NCBI RefSeq assembly: GCF_902167145.1
Contig: NC_050097.1
Span: 140,517,982 to 140,581,981, forward strand
DNA from: Zea mays
Lineage: Eukaryota > Streptophyta > Magnoliopsida > Poales > Poaceae
Direction: 5' to 3'
DNA length: 64,000 nucleotides
In this document: positions 12,024 to 24,466 of the stretch, piece by piece
Layout: each line of letters opens with the position of its first letter
How positions within the stretch are numbered: the stretch's first letter is position 1
Made by a program: the position numbers and the translations under genes
Notes under the pieces: model-generated
Databases searched by the model: none
Seen by the model: the letters and a program-made list of their open reading frames with translations, nothing else
What the model was told of the DNA's origin: nothing

Positions 12024-12373
12024 CACCGGACAGTCCGGTGCACACCGGACATTGTCCGGTGCCCGATTTCTTTCCTTAAATGGTGCAGCCGACCGTTGCA
12101 GATCTGGGAGCCGTTGGCGCACCGGACAGTCCGGTGCACACCGGACAGTCCGGTGCCCCCTTCCGACCGTTGGCTCGGCCACGTGTCGCGCACGGATTCC
12201 ACGGCCGACCGTTGGCCCGGCCGACCGTTGGCTCACCGGACAGTCCGGTGCACACCGGACAGTCCGGTGAATTTTAGCCGTACGCCGTCGGCGAATTCCC
12301 GAGAGCGGCCACTTCGCTCGAGGCAGCCTGGCGCACCGGACACTGTCCGGTGCACCACCGGACAGTCCGGTGC
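12024..12373. repeat. Cluster of eight palindromes in the element D 3' LTR
   Basis: Copies of CACCGGACAGTCCGGTG or its two-base-longer variant CACCGGACACTGTCCGGTG, often in pairs separated by GCA. They lie upstream of the TATA box in the element's direction. Such palindromes are a known conserved feature of Sirevirus LTRs. Confidence 0.85.
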
Positions 12374-12614
12374 TCCAGACCGAACAGCCTCTTGGCTGCA
12401 CACAGCCAACTTTTCTTTGACTCGATTTCTCCTGTTTCAAGCACTTAGACACAATACATTAGTCTTCAAAACAATGTACTAAGGCTTAGAAACATACCTT
12501 TACTCTTGATTTGCACTTTGTCCATCCAAGGGTATAGATTCACATTTAAGCACCTGTGTTGGCACTCAATCACCAAAATACTTAGAAATGGCCCAAGGGC
12601 ACATTTCCCTTTCA

Positions 12615-12629
12615 ATCTCCCCCTTTTTG
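12615..12629 (-). other. Element D polypurine tract
   Basis: On the minus strand CAAAAAGGGGGAGAT directly precedes the 3' LTR, the expected priming site for plus-strand DNA synthesis. Confidence 0.75.
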
Positions 12630-13392
12630 GTGATTTATGCCAACACAACATAAAGCAACTAGAACAAGTGCAATATCACTTCAAATAAAACTCAAATTTA
12701 TTTTGATTCAATTTTTGGCATATATGGATCATCCTTTGCCACCACTTGGTTTGTTTTTGCAAATCAAACTCAAATCTCTATCTCTAAGTCAAACACACAT
12801 GTTGAAGCATAAAGAGAGTCATTCCAAAAGAGATTGATTAAAGATTTCAAAAACTCTCCCTTTTTCCCATAATCAACACTTCTCCCCACAAGAGGCCAAC
12901 TTTTGACAAAAGAGAGATTTGACAAACCAAAAGCTCTATTCTACTGTTTTCAAAATCTCTCAAGTGGTAGCTGATCCATTTATCACTTTGGCCTTTATTT
13001 TCTCCCCCTTTGGCATCAAGCACCAAAACGGGATCAATCTTGGCCCTTTAACCCCATTGCCTCACCAAAATCTTCAATTAAGAGCAAATAGGCAATAAGA
13101 GTTAAAAGATGAACTTGGAGAAATTACTCTTTTCATCGGAGTGCAGTGGAAGTCTTTCACGGTCCAAGTCCACCTTTCCCTTTCAAACCTTCTTTGAGAC
13201 TAAAACAATCAAACTCAAACAAATGGTTAGTCTCAAAGGGTCAAGTTGCAACACGTCTCCCCCTAAAACTGTGCATCACTTTGCAACGGACTTGTGAGGT
13301 CCAGGGAGTGTGTGTACAACTTGAACACCACAATAAACAACAAAATGCAAAAAGGAACATGATCAAGGGCATAAACACATGTATGCTACAAT
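12630..13392. other. Non-coding region between pol and the 3' LTR of element D
   Basis: AT-rich, with tracts of plus-strand CTCCCC and 'tttggtgatt' that look like duplicated polypurine-tract cores on the minus strand (for example near 12850 and 13000). No gene seen. Confidence 0.5.
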
Positions 13393-16300
13393 TCAATCCA
13401 AGTTCCACGAATCTAAGACATTAAGCTCACTACGCAACCTGCAAAAGGTCTTCTCATCTAGAGGCTTGGTAAAGATATCGGCTAGCTGGTTCTCGGTGCT
13501 AACATGAAACACTTCGATATCTCCCTTTTGCTGGTGGTCTCTCAAAAAGTGATGCCGGATGTCTATGTGCTTTGTGCGGCTGTGTTCAACAGGATTTTCC
13601 GCCATGCGGATAGCACTCTCATTGTCACATAGGAGTGGGACTTTGCTCAGATTGTAGCCAAAGTCCCGGAGGGTTTGCCTCATCCAAAGTAGTTGCGCGC
13701 AACACTGTCCTGCGGCAACATACTCGGCCTCAGCGGTGGATAGGGCAACGGAAGTTTGTTTCTTAGAGTTCCACGACACCAGGGACCTTCCTAAGAATTG
13801 GCACGTCCCCGATGTACTCTTCCTATCGACCTTACATCCAGCATAGTCGGAATCTGAGTATCCAACCAAGTCAAAGGTAGACCCTTTTGGATACCAGAGC
13901 CCGAAGCAAGGCGTAGCAACCAAATATCTTAGAATTCGCTTCACCGCTACTAAGTGACACTCCTTAGGATCGGATTGAAATCTAGCACACATGCATACGC
14001 TAAGCATAATATCCGGTCTACTAGCACATAAATAAAGCAAAGAACCTATCATGGACCGGTATGCTTTTTGATCAACGGACTTACCTCCTTTGTTGAGGTC
14101 GGTGTGTCCGTCGGTTCCCATCGGCGTCTTTGCGGGCTTGGCGTCCTTCATCCCAAACCGCTTTAGCAGATCTTGCGTGTACTTTGTTTGGGAGATGAAG
14201 GTGCCGTCCTTGAGTTGCTTCACTTGGAACCCAAGGAAGTAGTTCAACTCGCCCATCATCGACATCTCGAATTTCTGAGTCATTACCCTGCTAAACTCTT
14301 CACAAGACTTTTGGTTAGTAGAACCAAATATTATGTCATCGACATAAATTTGGCACACAAACAAATCACCATCACATGTCTTAGTAAAAAGAGTTGGATC
14401 GGCTTTCCCAACCTTGAAAGCATTAGAAATTAGAAAGTCTCTAAGGCATTCATACCAAGCTCTTGGGGCTTGCTTAAGTCCATAGAGCGCCTTAGAGAGC
14501 TTATACACGTGGTCGGGGTACCGTTCATCCTCGAAGCCAGGGGGTTGCTCTACGTACACCTCCTCCTTGATCGGCCCGTTGAGGAACGCGCTCTTCACAT
14601 CCATTTGGTACAACCTGAAAGAATGGTGAGCGGCATATGCTAGCAAGATACGAATTGATTCTAGCCTAGCCACAGGAGCAAACGTCTCCTCAAAGTCCAA
14701 ACCTGCGACTTGGGCATAACCTTTTGCCACAAGTCGAGCCTTGTTCCTCGTCACCACCCCGTGCTCGTCCTGTTTGTTGCGGAACACCCACTTGGTTCCC
14801 ACAACATTTTGCTTGGGACGAGGCACCAGTGTCCAAACTTCATTGCGCTTGAAGTTGTTGAGTTCTTCCTGCATGGCCAACACCCAGTCCGGATCTAGCA
14901 AGGCCTCTTCTACCCTGAAAGGCTCAATAGAAGAGACAAAGGAGTAATGCTCACAAAAATTAACTAATCGAGATCGAGTAGTTACTCCCTTGCTAATATC
15001 ACCCAGAATTTGATCGACGGGATGATCCCTTTGAATCATCGCTCGAACTTGGATTGGAAGTGCCGGTTGCGCTTCTTCCTCCATCACATGATCATCTTGT
15101 GCTCCCCCTTGATCACATGCCTCCTGTTGATGAACCTGTTCATCGTCTTGAGTTGGGGGATGCACCGTTGTTGAGGAAGAAGGTTGATCTCGTTCATCTT
15201 GTTCCTGTGACCGCACTTCTCCAATCGCCATGCTTCGTATAGCTGCCGTCGGAACATCTTCTTCATCTACATCATCACAATCAACAACTTGCTCTCTTGG
15301 AGAGCCATTAGTCTCATCAAATACAACGTCGCTAGAGACTTCAACCAAACCCGATGATTTGTTGAAGACTCTATACGCCTTTGTATTTGAGTCATAACCT
15401 AACAAAAACCCTTCTACAGCTTTGGGAGCAAACTTAGAATTTCTACCCTTCTTCACTAGAATGTAGCATTTGCTCCCAAATACACGAAAGTAAGATACAT
15501 TGGGTTTGTTACCGGTTAGAAGCTCATAGGACGTCTTCTTGAGGAGGCGATGAAGGTAGACCCTGTTGATGGCGTGGCAAGCCGTGTTCACGGCTTCCGA
15601 CCAGAAACACTCGGGGGTCTTGAATTCTCCAAGCATCGTCCTCGCCATATCGATTAGCGTCCTGTTCTTCCTCTCTACCACACCATTTTGCTGTGGTGTG
15701 TAGGGAGCGGAGAACTCGTGCTTGATCCCTTCCTCCTCAAGGAACTCCTCTACTTGAAGGTTCTTGAACTCGGACCCGTTGTCGCTCCTTATCTTCTTCA
15801 CCTTGAGCTCAAACTCGTTTTGAGCTCTCCTGAGGAAGCGTTTGAGGGTACCTTGGGTTTCAGACTTATCCTGCAAAAAGAATACCCAAGTGAAGCGGGA
15901 AAAGTCATCAACAATAACTAAACCATACTTACTTCCTCCTATGCTCAGATAGGCGACGGGTCCGAAGAGGTCCATATGCAGCAGCTCCAGTGGTCTTGAA
16001 GTGGTCATCACATTCTTGCTGTGATGCGCTCCTCCCACTTGTTTACCTGCTTGACAAGCTGCACAAGGTCTATCTTTTTCGAATTGCACGTTAGTCAAAC
16101 CTATCACGTGTTCTCCCTTTAGAAGCTTGTGAAGGTTCTTCATCCCCACATGTGCTAAGCGGCGATGCCACAGCCAGCCCATGCTAGTCTTAGCTATTAA
16201 GCATGCATCTAGACCGGCCTCTTCTTTTGCAAAATCAACTAAATAAAGTTTGTCGTCTAATACACCCTTAAAAGCTAGTGAACCATCACTTCTTCTAAAG

Positions 16301-16599
16301 ACAGACACATCTACATTTGTAAATAGACAGTTATATCCCATATGACATAATTGACTAACAGATAGCAAATTATATCCAAGACTCTCCACTAAAAACACAT
16401 TAGAGATAGAATGCTCATTGGAGATTGCAATTTTACCTAGCCCTTTTACCTTGCCTTGATTCCCATCACCGAATATAATTGAATCTTGGGAATCCTTATT
16501 CTTGACGTAGGAGGTGAACATCTTCTTCTCCCCCGTCATATGGTTTGTGCATCCGCTGTCGATAATCCAGCTTGAACCCCCGGATGCATAAACCTGCAA
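13393..16599 (-). CDS. pol: Element D Pol polyprotein (protease, integrase, reverse transcriptase, RNase H)
   Basis: Open for 1068 codons to a stop at 13393-13395. Domains in order give the Ty1/copia arrangement, integrase before reverse transcriptase. The aspartic protease motif is [12 protein letters not shown] (Asp at residue 14). Next come the gag-pre-integrase and integrase zinc finger (H145, H150, C179, C182) and the integrase core with Asp210, Asp273 and Glu309 (D-D-35-E spacing). Reverse transcriptase follows (about residues 590-835, YVDDIIFGS), then RNase H (about 910-1040, [23 protein letters not shown]). All catalytic residues I could place are intact. The first in-frame ATG is not at the start of the open stretch, so the frame must be entered from gag by frameshifting or splicing. 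It probably makes cDNA and integrates it. The copy looks potentially functional. Confidence 0.93.
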   Translation of the reverse strand: MQVYASGGSSWIIDSGCTNHMTGEKKMFTSYVKNKDSQDSIIFGDGNQGKVKGLGKIAISNEHSISNVFLVESLGYNLLSVSQLCHMGYNCLFTNVDVSVFRRSDGSLAFKGVLDDKLYLVDFAKEEAGLDACLIAKTSMGWLWHRRLAHVGMKNLHKLLKGEHVIGLTNVQFEKDRPCAACQAGKQVGGAHHSKNVMTTSRPLELLHMDLFGPVAYLSIGGSKYGLVIVDDFSRFTWVFFLQDKSETQGTLKRFLRRAQNEFELKVKKIRSDNGSEFKNLQVEEFLEEEGIKHEFSAPYTPQQNGVVERKNRTLIDMARTMLGEFKTPECFWSEAVNTACHAINRVYLHRLLKKTSYELLTGNKPNVSYFRVFGSKCYILVKKGRNSKFAPKAVEGFLLGYDSNTKAYRVFNKSSGLVEVSSDVVFDETNGSPREQVVDCDDVDEEDVPTAAIRSMAIGEVRSQEQDERDQPSSSTTVHPPTQDDEQVHQQEACDQGGAQDDHVMEEEAQPALPIQVRAMIQRDHPVDQILGDISKGVTTRSRLVNFCEHYSFVSSIEPFRVEEALLDPDWVLAMQEELNNFKRNEVWTLVPRPKQNVVGTKWVFRNKQDEHGVVTRNKARLVAKGYAQVAGLDFEETFAPVARLESIRILLAYAAHHSFRLYQMDVKSAFLNGPIKEEVYVEQPPGFEDERYPDHVYKLSKALYGLKQAPRAWYECLRDFLISNAFKVGKADPTLFTKTCDGDLFVCQIYVDDIIFGSTNQKSCEEFSRVMTQKFEMSMMGELNYFLGFQVKQLKDGTFISQTKYTQDLLKRFGMKDAKPAKTPMGTDGHTDLNKGGKSVDQKAYRSMIGSLLYLCASRPDIMLSVCMCARFQSDPKECHLVAVKRILRYLVATPCFGLWYPKGSTFDLVGYSDSDYAGCKVDRKSTSGTCQFLGRSLVSWNSKKQTSVALSTAEAEYVAAGQCCAQLLWMRQTLRDFGYNLSKVPLLCDNESAIRMAENPVEHSRTKHIDIRHHFLRDHQQKGDIEVFHVSTENQLADIFTKPLDEKTFCRLRSELNVLDSWNLD

Positions 16600-16606
16600 G
16601 GCAAAT

Positions 16607-18991
16607 TTAGGCTTGGGACTTAGGTACCCAACTCTTGTTGGGTCCTACAAGGTTAGTCACAATTGTCTTAGGGACCCAAATGCAAGTTTTATCACCCTTG
16701 CATTTTGCCCCTAATTTCCTAGCAATCACCTTTCTATCCTTTCTACAAATTGCAAAGGAAGCATTCAAAGCATGATATATTGTAGAAGGTTCATTTACTT
16801 TCCTAGGAACATTAACAACATTTCTCCTAGGCATATTATGAACAGCATTTCTCCTACCAACATTTCTATCATGCACATAAGAAGAGCTAGAAGCAAACAT
16901 GGCATGAGAATCAAAGGCATTATATGCATTACAACTCCTATAAGCATTTCTAGGTTGTCTTCTATCATAGTACATAAAGGCATGGTTCTTTTGCACACTA
17001 CTAGCCATAGGGGCCTTCCCTTTCTCCTTGGCGGAGATGGGAGCCTTATGGCTTGTCAAGTTCTTGGCTTCCCTTTTGTAGCCAAGTCCATCCTTAATTG
17101 AGGGATGTCTACCAATCGTATAGGCATCCCTTGCAAATTTTAATTTATCAAATTCGCTTTTGCTAGTCTTAAGTTGGGCATTAAGACTAGCCACTTCATC
17201 ATTCAATTTAGAAATTGAAACTAGGTGTTCACTACAAGCATCAACATTAAAATCTTTACACCTAGTGCAAACCATAACCTGTTCTACACAAGAGTTAGAT
17301 TTACTAGCCACTTCTAGTTTAGCATTTAAATCATTATTAACACCTTTTAAAGTAGCAATGGTTTCATGACAAGAAGATAATTCACTAGAAAGCACTTCAT
17401 TTCTTTTAATTTCTAGAGCAAGAGAATTTTGTGCACTAACAAATTTATCATGCTCCTCATATAAAAGATCCTCTTGTTTTTCTAGTAATCTATTCTTATC
17501 ATTCAAAGCATCAATCAACTCATTAATTTTATCTATCTTAGATCTATCTAAGCCCTTGAACAAGCATGAATAATCTATGTCATCATCATCACTAGACTCA
17601 TTATCACTAGAAGAAGCATAAGTGGAGTCTTGAGTACTCACCTTCTTCTCCCTTGCCATAAGGCATGTGTGATGCTCGTTGGGGAAGAGGGATGACTTGT
17701 TGAAGGCAGTGGCGGCGAGTCCTTCATTGTCGGAGTCAGAGGAGGAGCAACCTGAATCCCACTCCTTGCCTAGATGTGCCTCGCCCTTTGCCTTCTTGTA
17801 TGCCTTCTTCTTCTCCCTCTTGCTCCCTTGTTCCTGGTCACTTTCATTATCGGGACAGTTAGCAATAAAATGACCAAGCTTACCGCATTTGAAGCATGAG
17901 CGCTTCTCCTTTGTCTTGGTCTTGCTTGGCTGTCCCTTGCGACCTTTAAGCGCCGTCTTGAAGCGCTTAATGATGAGGGCCATCTCCTCATTATTTAGCC
18001 CGGCCGCCTCAACTTGCGCCACCTTGCTTGGTAGCGCCTCCTTGCTCCTTGTTGCCTTGAGAGCAATGGGTTGAGGCTCATGGATTGGACCATTCAATGC
18101 GTCGTCCACGTACCTTGCCTCCTTGATCATCATTCGCCCGCTTACAAATTTTCCAAGAACTTCTTCGGGCGACATCTTGGTGTACCTAGGATTTTCACGA
18201 ATATTGTTCACCAAATGAGGATCAAGAACGGTAAAGGACCTTAGCATTAGGCGGACGACGTCGTGGTCCGTCCATCGCGTGCTTCCGTAGCTCCTTATTT
18301 TGTTGATAAGGGTCTTGAGCCTGTTGTAAGTTTGGGTTGGCTCTTCTCCCCTTATCATTGCGAATCGTCCAAGCTCGCCCTCCACCAACTCCATTTTAGT
18401 GAGCATGGTGATGTCGTTCCCCTCGTGAGAGATTTTGAGGGTGTCCCATATCTGCTTGGCGTTGTCCAAGCCGCTCACCTTATTGTACTCTTCCCTGCAC
18501 AAAGATGCTAATAGAACAGTAGTAGCTTGTGCATTTCTATGGATTTGTTCATTTATAAGCATAGGGCTATCCGAGCTATCAAATTTCATTCCAATCTCTA
18601 CAATCTCCCATATGCTTGGATGGAGAGAGAATAAGTGACTACGCATTTTGTGACTCCAAAATCCGTAGTCTTCCCCATCGAAGTGTGGAGGTTTGCCAAG
18701 AGGAATGGAAAGCAAATGCGAATTCGAACTATGTGGAATACGAGAATAATCAAATGAAAAGTTCGAATTGACCGTCTTCCTGTAGTCGTTGTCGTCGTTC
18801 TTTTGGGAAGAGGTAGACTCATCGCTATCGTCGTAGTAGACGATCTCCTTGATGCGCCTTGTCTTCTTCTTCTTCCCGTCTTTGCGTCTGTGGCCCGAGC
18901 CCGAGTCATTGGACTTGTCATCCCTTGGCTCGTTGACGAAGGACTCCTTCTCCTTGTCGTTGATCACGATTCCCTTCCCCTTAGGATCCAT
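16607..18991 (-). CDS. gag: Element D Gag protein
   Basis: A 794-residue open frame with an ATG at 18991, 49 bases inside the 5' LTR end. The N-terminus is basic and serine-rich. A UBN2-type copia Gag domain lies at about 90-300, then a CCHC zinc knuckle at residues 366-379 ([14 protein letters not shown]). After acidic, serine-rich linkers comes a long predicted coiled coil at about 480-620. The C-terminus ends WVPKSQA. The zinc knuckle should bind the element RNA and the UBN2 region builds the particle. The gene is longer than typical copia Gags, as known for Sireviruses. The stop lies eight bases before the open pol frame, in a different frame. Confidence 0.9.
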   Translation of the reverse strand: MDPKGKGIVINDKEKESFVNEPRDDKSNDSGSGHRRKDGKKKKTRRIKEIVYYDDSDESTSSQKNDDNDYRKTVNSNFSFDYSRIPHSSNSHLLSIPLGKPPHFDGEDYGFWSHKMRSHLFSLHPSIWEIVEIGMKFDSSDSPMLINEQIHRNAQATTVLLASLCREEYNKVSGLDNAKQIWDTLKISHEGNDITMLTKMELVEGELGRFAMIRGEEPTQTYNRLKTLINKIRSYGSTRWTDHDVVRLMLRSFTVLDPHLVNNIRENPRYTKMSPEEVLGKFVSGRMMIKEARYVDDALNGPIHEPQPIALKATRSKEALPSKVAQVEAAGLNNEEMALIIKRFKTALKGRKGQPSKTKTKEKRSCFKCGKLGHFIANCPDNESDQEQGSKREKKKAYKKAKGEAHLGKEWDSGCSSSDSDNEGLAATAFNKSSLFPNEHHTCLMAREKKVSTQDSTYASSSDNESSDDDDIDYSCLFKGLDRSKIDKINELIDALNDKNRLLEKQEDLLYEEHDKFVSAQNSLALEIKRNEVLSSELSSCHETIATLKGVNNDLNAKLEVASKSNSCVEQVMVCTRCKDFNVDACSEHLVSISKLNDEVASLNAQLKTSKSEFDKLKFARDAYTIGRHPSIKDGLGYKREAKNLTSHKAPISAKEKGKAPMASSVQKNHAFMYYDRRQPRNAYRSCNAYNAFDSHAMFASSSSYVHDRNVGRRNAVHNMPRRNVVNVPRKVNEPSTIYHALNASFAICRKDRKVIARKLGAKCKGDKTCIWVPKTIVTNLVGPNKSWVPKSQA

Positions 18992-19025
18992 CTCTTCGGG
19001 CGATTAGTCCCTTCTTGAAGAGAAC

Positions 19026-19040
19026 GGCTCCGATACCAAT
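19026..19040 (-). other. Element D primer-binding site
   Basis: Minus strand ATTGGTATCGGAGC immediately inside the 5' LTR. It is complementary to the 3' end of plant initiator tRNA-Met, the usual copia primer. Confidence 0.8.
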
Positions 19041-20277
19041 TGAGAGCACCTAGAGGGGGGGTGAATAGGTGATCCTGTAAAAACTTAAACTTATAGCCAC
19101 AAAAACTTGTTAAGTGTTAGCACAATGATTGCCAAGTGGCTAGAAAGGAGTCTCAGCAAAACACAATACCACAAGAGATCAAACACAGAGATGACACAGT
19201 GGTTTATCCCGTGGTTCGGCCAAGACCAACGCTTGCCTACTCCACGTTGTGGCGTCCCAACGGACGAGGGTTGCAATCAACCCCTCTCAAGCGGTCCAAA
19301 GACCAACTTGAATACCACGGTGTTTTGCTTTGCCTTTCAATATCCCGTTTGCGAGGAATCTCCACACTTTGGAGCCTCTCGCCCTTACACTTAAGATTCA
19401 CAAAGAAATACGGAGTAAGGGAGAAACTAGCAACGCACACAAGACTCAAAATCAGAGCAACAGCACGCACACAAGTCGCAACAAGAGCTCGCAACACAAC
19501 TCAATGAGTCTACAACTCAACAAGAGCTCTAGATGCTATCACAATGAACCAAATGCGTGGAATCGATGTCTTGGTGCTTAGGAATGTTGTAGGAATGCTT
19601 GATATACTCCTCCATGCGCCTAGGGGTCCCTTTTATAGCCCCAAGGCAGCTAGGAGCCGTTGAAAGCAATTCTGGAAGGCCGATCTTGCCTTCTGACATC
19701 GGGCGCACCGGACAGTCCGGTGCACACCGGACACTGTCCGGTGCCCGATTTCTTTCCTTAAATGGCGCAGCCGACCGTTGCAGATCTGGGAGCCGTTGGC
19801 GCACCGGACAGTCCGGTGCACACCGGACAGTCCGGTGCCCCCTTCCGACCGTTGGCTCGGCCACGTGTCGCGCACGGATTCCGCGGCCGACCGTTGGCCC
19901 GGCCGACCGTTGGCTCACCGGACAGTCCGGTGAATTTTAGCCGTACGCCGTCGGCGAATTCCCGAGAGCGGTCACTTCGCTCGAGGCAGCCTGGCGCACC
20001 GGACACTGTCCGGTGCACCACCGGACAGTCCGGTGCTCCAGACCGAACAGCCTCTTGGCTGCACACAGCCAACTTTTCTTTGACTCGATTTCTCCTGTTT
20101 CAAGCACTTAGACACAATACATTACTCTTCAAAACAATGTACTAAGGCTTAGAAACATACCTTTACTCTTGATTTGCACTTTGTCCATCCAAGGGTATAG
20201 ATTCACATTTAAGCACCTGTGTTGGCACTCAATCACCAAAATACTTAGAAATGGCCCAAGGGCACATTTCCCTTTCA
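19041..20277 (-). mobile_element. Element D 5' LTR (1237 bp)
   Basis: Nearly identical to 11359-12614. It has seven palindromes (19706-20037), the missing one corresponding to a 20-bp indel at about 19931. TATA box at 19630-19637 (minus strand). Confidence 0.9.
19630..19637 (-). promoter_or_regulatory. TATA box, element D 5' LTR (element promoter)
   Basis: CTATAAAAGGGACCCC on the minus strand; it would drive the gag-pol transcript. Confidence 0.6.
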
Positions 20278-21390
20278 AACCCCCCTTCATTTCACAATCA
20301 CATGCTTCGAGCGCACTCAGGTGCTTCGTATGAGCACTGACGCCGAAGATATTACCTATTTCCCTAGCCCGTGAAGATCGTTGTAACAAAGATCACTTTG
20401 CCACACCTGAAACAAACTTGAAGAAAACTGAGATTTTTTAAATTGAGGACCTTTAGTAGAGGCATACCCCAACATGCACACTAGACATATCCGGTGTAAC
20501 ACCAGATACACTGTATATCCAACACTCAGCAATGGGATGATCCAACGGTCTGTTGATGTGGTAGGTCTAGTGGCACACTAGACATTTTTGTGTCATATGC
20601 ATCAGTTTGACTCTTACATCCTTTCAGAACAACTACTAACTAGGCATGTGATAGTGTCGCATCCGGTGCACCACCAACATGTTCGGTCTGACCCCAAACT
20701 GTGCAGTTTTGTGAGTGGAGTTCAAATGGCTATATGGGTTTGGGAGTCTATAAATATGACTCCAACTAGTTGATACAATATATATGAGCTAAGAATCAAA
20801 ATGTGTAGTGTGCTTAGAGATAGCCATCCAATTGAGTGATAGTGATAGAGCACTTGTGTTTGAGTTGAAAGGGAGGCGTTGTTGTGATCTTAAGTGATTG
20901 GAGTTGAAGCTCCCATTGAGTTGTAAAGCGGGCAAGAGCCTCCAAGTGTGTGGAGAGTCTTGCAAGACTTTAGGTCTCACCAAATTGAGAAAGGTAAGAC
21001 CTAGGTTTGATCTTGGTGATCACTTGAGTGAGGAAAGGGTTGAAAGAGACCTAGTCCATAGTGGACTCCTCAATATAGACATATGTTTCTTTGTTAGTAC
21101 GAACTCCAGTAAATAAATCACTTCTCTCTTTGTGCTTTTTCTTTACCATTTATTTCACCATTCCTCTCTAATTTCTACTTGCTTTAATCTTCACTTACAA
21201 TTTATATTGTTGCTAAGATCAATTTTGCACTCGCTTTTGATAGCAACAATAACAAGTATTGAACTTGGTATTTATCTGAAAGCCAGTCTTTCTTTTTCTA
21301 ACACCTAGAGTTATAAATCTCGAATCAAGTTTGTTGTTTGAGTTAAAATTTCAGGTTTTGCCTATTCACCATCCTTTAGGTAACTTTCAA
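20278..21390 (+). mobile_element. Old Sirevirus-like LTR remnant interrupted by element D
   Basis: Contains degenerate 'ccggtgcaccacc' motifs, a TATA box (20749-20756), the gene-like leader typical of these LTRs and an end similar to theirs (GCCTATTCACCATCCTTTAGG, then TTTCA near 21390). Its 5' part lies left of element D, before 11354, but cannot be delimited. Confidence 0.5.
20749..20756 (+). promoter_or_regulatory. TATA box of the old LTR
   Basis: TATAAATA in a GAGTC...GACTC context about 640 bases before the LTR end. Confidence 0.4.
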
Positions 21391-23839
21391 AAGGGTTTAA
21401 GATTGCGCTCAAGAACTATTGATGTCCTTGTTAAAATAAACCTAAACCCATCTACTTTGGGCCATGACTTTCTTGATACCGCATTCTTAATATTAAAGAG
21501 ATGTGGCTCTATATTATGCACCATGTGGGCATTATGGACCATAAGAAAATAAAAAACATGGACATACATCATTTTCTATGTATCGAGCTTGCAAGTGTGT
21601 GTGAGAAATGTAAAATATACAACGATGATACACAAGAATAATGACACTAGTTGAATTTACCAGGATTTTGTGCTATATATATTGCAATGGTTTAACAAAG
21701 CTCCAATTTCTGATATGCTCACTCGAGGGACAGAGCATAACTATTGCGATGGCGATGACAAGGGTTCGATAGGAGTAATGGCTGCATAGGAAGGGTGTGG
21801 ACACATGGGCTGATGGGGTCAGTGGTAGTGCAAGGAGAGGGCTCGATGAGCTCACTGAGGAGGACACGAGAAGAAGAAGATAATAAGAAAGGCATAGGGA
21901 AGGCCAAGGTTACGAGGGGGAGACAATTTAGTACAAATTCTTACAAAGAATCGATAATAAAGACTTTTGGGTGGGAACCAAAAAGAGACTTTTAGTACCA
22001 ATTCTTAAAACAGAACTAGTACTAAAGACTTTTGGGTGGGAACTAGAATTTCTGGATGGCAACTAAAAAGGGCCTTTAGTGCCAGTTGTTTTGCTACAAT
22101 TTGTATAAAAGACCTCTTTGCTCTTGGCACCAACTCAAGGTACATGAGTATCCGTTGATGTCTTCAAACGATAGTAATGACTTAGCAACTAGTTCAGTCA
22201 ATACCTGTTCTAAAGCAACTATCACTAATAGCCTCGAACAAAAGCCCCTTTCTCCAATAGTGATGTCACCTCCTAAAGTTTCCTTTTTTGGGTCGTCAAT
22301 AGAAAACACCGAACAAAATAAAATTATTTAATATCATCTAAAAAATTACAAGTATTATTTAGTTTGCTAGAGTCTATGGTAAATAAAAATAATTTTATAC
22401 AAGTCTTCTAATTATTTTGTCTTACATGTGTTGCAACCATTCCGGTTGCACGTTTAATTTGAGTAAAGAAGTGAATTTATAAATCCATTTAAACCTCATA
22501 TAGGTTTCTTCCAGTCTTCAAACTAAAACTTTGATGTTTTGTTAAGAAATGATTAATCAAAATGAGTTTACCTTTGATTTTTAAAAGGTTTCAAAATAAC
22601 ATTAAAGAAAACATATTCCAAAAATGTGATTTATAAGCTTGAAAATATCTTGGTTTTAAACTAGCTTTAAAATAAGTCTAGAAATAGTTGTTTGTTTTCT
22701 AAATCCCAATATTTGAATGTATTGAGTTTGGATAATTTAATTTCTTTTGAATTCAAAATTTGTTGTAGCTTCAAAATAAAATAAGATAAAATGATTTTAT
22801 TTTTGAAAACTCTCTCTCTCTCTCTATGTGTGTGTGTGTGTGTTTTTTTGTCACATTTAGCCCACACGCCAGCTCCTCCCTCCTTCCGCCACTCAGCACA
22901 AGTGACCAAAGGTCCCAACAACTTGTCCATACACCTCAGCTTGAATGGTCTGCTCCCCTCGGGTTGTTTCTCATCATGTGGTCTCTTCCTTAGTTGTCAC
23001 CCTCGCTAACTTTTGCCAACTTAATAGTAGGCACATCAACAATCCCATGAGGAGGCGTGCACCTTGTACACACTCTTCTCTTACTCCATCTGTCATGTAC
23101 GTCCCATGACCTCTCTCATTGACACCACAGTCCTACTTTTCGGCCTCTACACCATTACTATCTTTGGATGGAAAGAACATTATCGCCTTCCCTCCTCTTT
23201 ATGTTCAAATCTTAGATTTGATCTCTCCTTTCTTTTCAAGGAGAAGAACTAGACATATAGAAGTTGACTAGTCATTCAATGTTGTCTCTGAGGAACCATA
23301 GAATAGTCATCACCTCACACCTTAGTTGTCACAACAAATTTGAAACACTAGCACCACCATTGATGTGGATCTGCCACCTCGTTGTTTCGCCATCGATGGG
23401 AACCCAATGCTGAGATTTAGGTCGAGGTAAAAAGTCATGGGTATCTCCCTCATTTTTCCCTTGCCATCTATTGTGCACTAGACCTCACCGAAGGATAACC
23501 TACAGGATCGATCCACTTAGCTAAGTGCCACAATGTTCTTGTTTGCTTGTCGTTGTCACCTACATCAAAGTTGAGTTCTCCATGCTACCCGCTTTACAAC
23601 TAATTAAATCAATTCTCCATAGACAAACTAACTAGTGGTCTGCTCGCCTAATAATCATCACATTCATAGAACTCCATGGTGTACTATTGATCTTCATATC
23701 CTCCTCCTGAGCAGTGGTTGTATTGGATGCAACATAGTTGCTGTAGAAAAATATCAAATGTGAGCACTTAACATACTCAACAAGTGACAGTAAAGCAATG
23801 CATATGAAGACATTATAGTGGACCAACTAGGCATGTGAA
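21391..23839. other. Unassigned intergenic DNA
   Basis: No supported gene. A motif 'aaagacttttgggtgggaac' occurs twice (about 21960 and 22023), with 'ttttagtaccaattct' and 'tttagtgccagtt' nearby. This resembles the terminal repeats of grass DNA transposons, but no ends or target duplication could be fixed. Confidence 0.35.
22810..22842. repeat. (CT)n(GT)n microsatellite
   Basis: A CT dinucleotide run followed directly by a TG run and a T tract. Confidence 0.9.
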
Positions 23840-24466
23840 TAAATAATTACATTCATGCTAATAGGTGGGGAGAGGATGACAACTCATCTAAACAAATTCT
23901 GTCGCATTAGTATTCTAGCGGATAGTCTAATAGAACATGAAATTTGAGAATTCTAGAATTGAGATAAAGATACTAATTGGGTTATAATACAACTCATAAT
24001 GGTTGCAAGAACCACTTGAGGTTCATAGATCATTTTTCGAACAATAACTTTGAGATTTAACTTTGGTCAAAGATTGGGTTGACTATAGTTGACTTATTTT
24101 GACTATGACAATGTTATGAAGATTGTCCGCTAGCTGGGGTTCTTGTTGGTCGAGTATTGAGGTTATACTTTTTTGACAGGTTGATAATGTTGCCTATTGC
24201 ATGAAGAAGATCAAAGATAAAGGTCATGTGCCATGTTGAACATAGACTTGTGATCCAAATGGCTCGAGGCAACTAGGAGTCTAGGTCATGGCCCAAGGCA
24301 GGCGTTATGGTTCCAATTTCTAAAGTTGTTTGAAAAGTTTAAGGATCATAACACTAATGAAACATTAAGTTAATTTGATAGCAATGGAAAAAGGAAAAAT
24401 GCTAAACTGAATAGCTCCTACTTGTTAGTGTTATATATTCCCTTTATATCAAAATATAAAACATTT
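23840..24466 (+). repeat. Direct duplication, copy 1 (about 0.63 kb)
   Basis: Aligns almost end to end with 25154-25800 (shared 'aatttgagaattctagaattgagataaag' split across both copies, 'ttgcatgaagaaga', 'atagacttgtgatccaaatgg'). The copies are diverged by many substitutions and small indels. No open frame survives in both. Confidence 0.8.

Larger units (their letters stand above)
11359..12614 (-). mobile_element. Element D 3' LTR (1256 bp)
   Basis: Reads TGAGAGC...CCTTTCA on the plus strand. It has eight CACCGGAC-type palindromes (12024-12373) and a TATA box in reverse complement at 11948-11955. It carries one palindrome more than its partner. Confidence 0.9.
11359..20277 (-). mobile_element. 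Element D: complete Sirevirus (Ty1/copia) retrotransposon
   Basis: An 8.9-kb element read on the minus strand, flanked by a perfect 5-bp target duplication AACCC (11354-11358 and 20278-20282). Order in its own direction: 5' LTR (20277-19041), initiator-tRNA-Met-type PBS, gag (18991-16607), pol (16599-13393), about 780 bases of non-coding DNA, PPT, 3' LTR (12614-11359). The two LTRs differ by only about eight substitutions and one 20-bp indel by eye, pointing to a recent insertion. Both genes are open apart from a frame change between them. It resembles the maize Ji/Opie families, but I do not assign a family name. Confidence 0.92.

Noticed and set aside
12024..12373. Regular palindromes that look like a repeat-spacer array
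   Set aside because: Spacing is irregular and paired, the same set recurs in all related LTRs, and it is a known Sirevirus LTR feature.
11454..12482. Frames with repeated SGAPDSP/HRTVRC-type peptides in LTRs
   Set aside because: They are translations of the palindromes in each LTR; the same peptides occur in all copies, so they are not genes.
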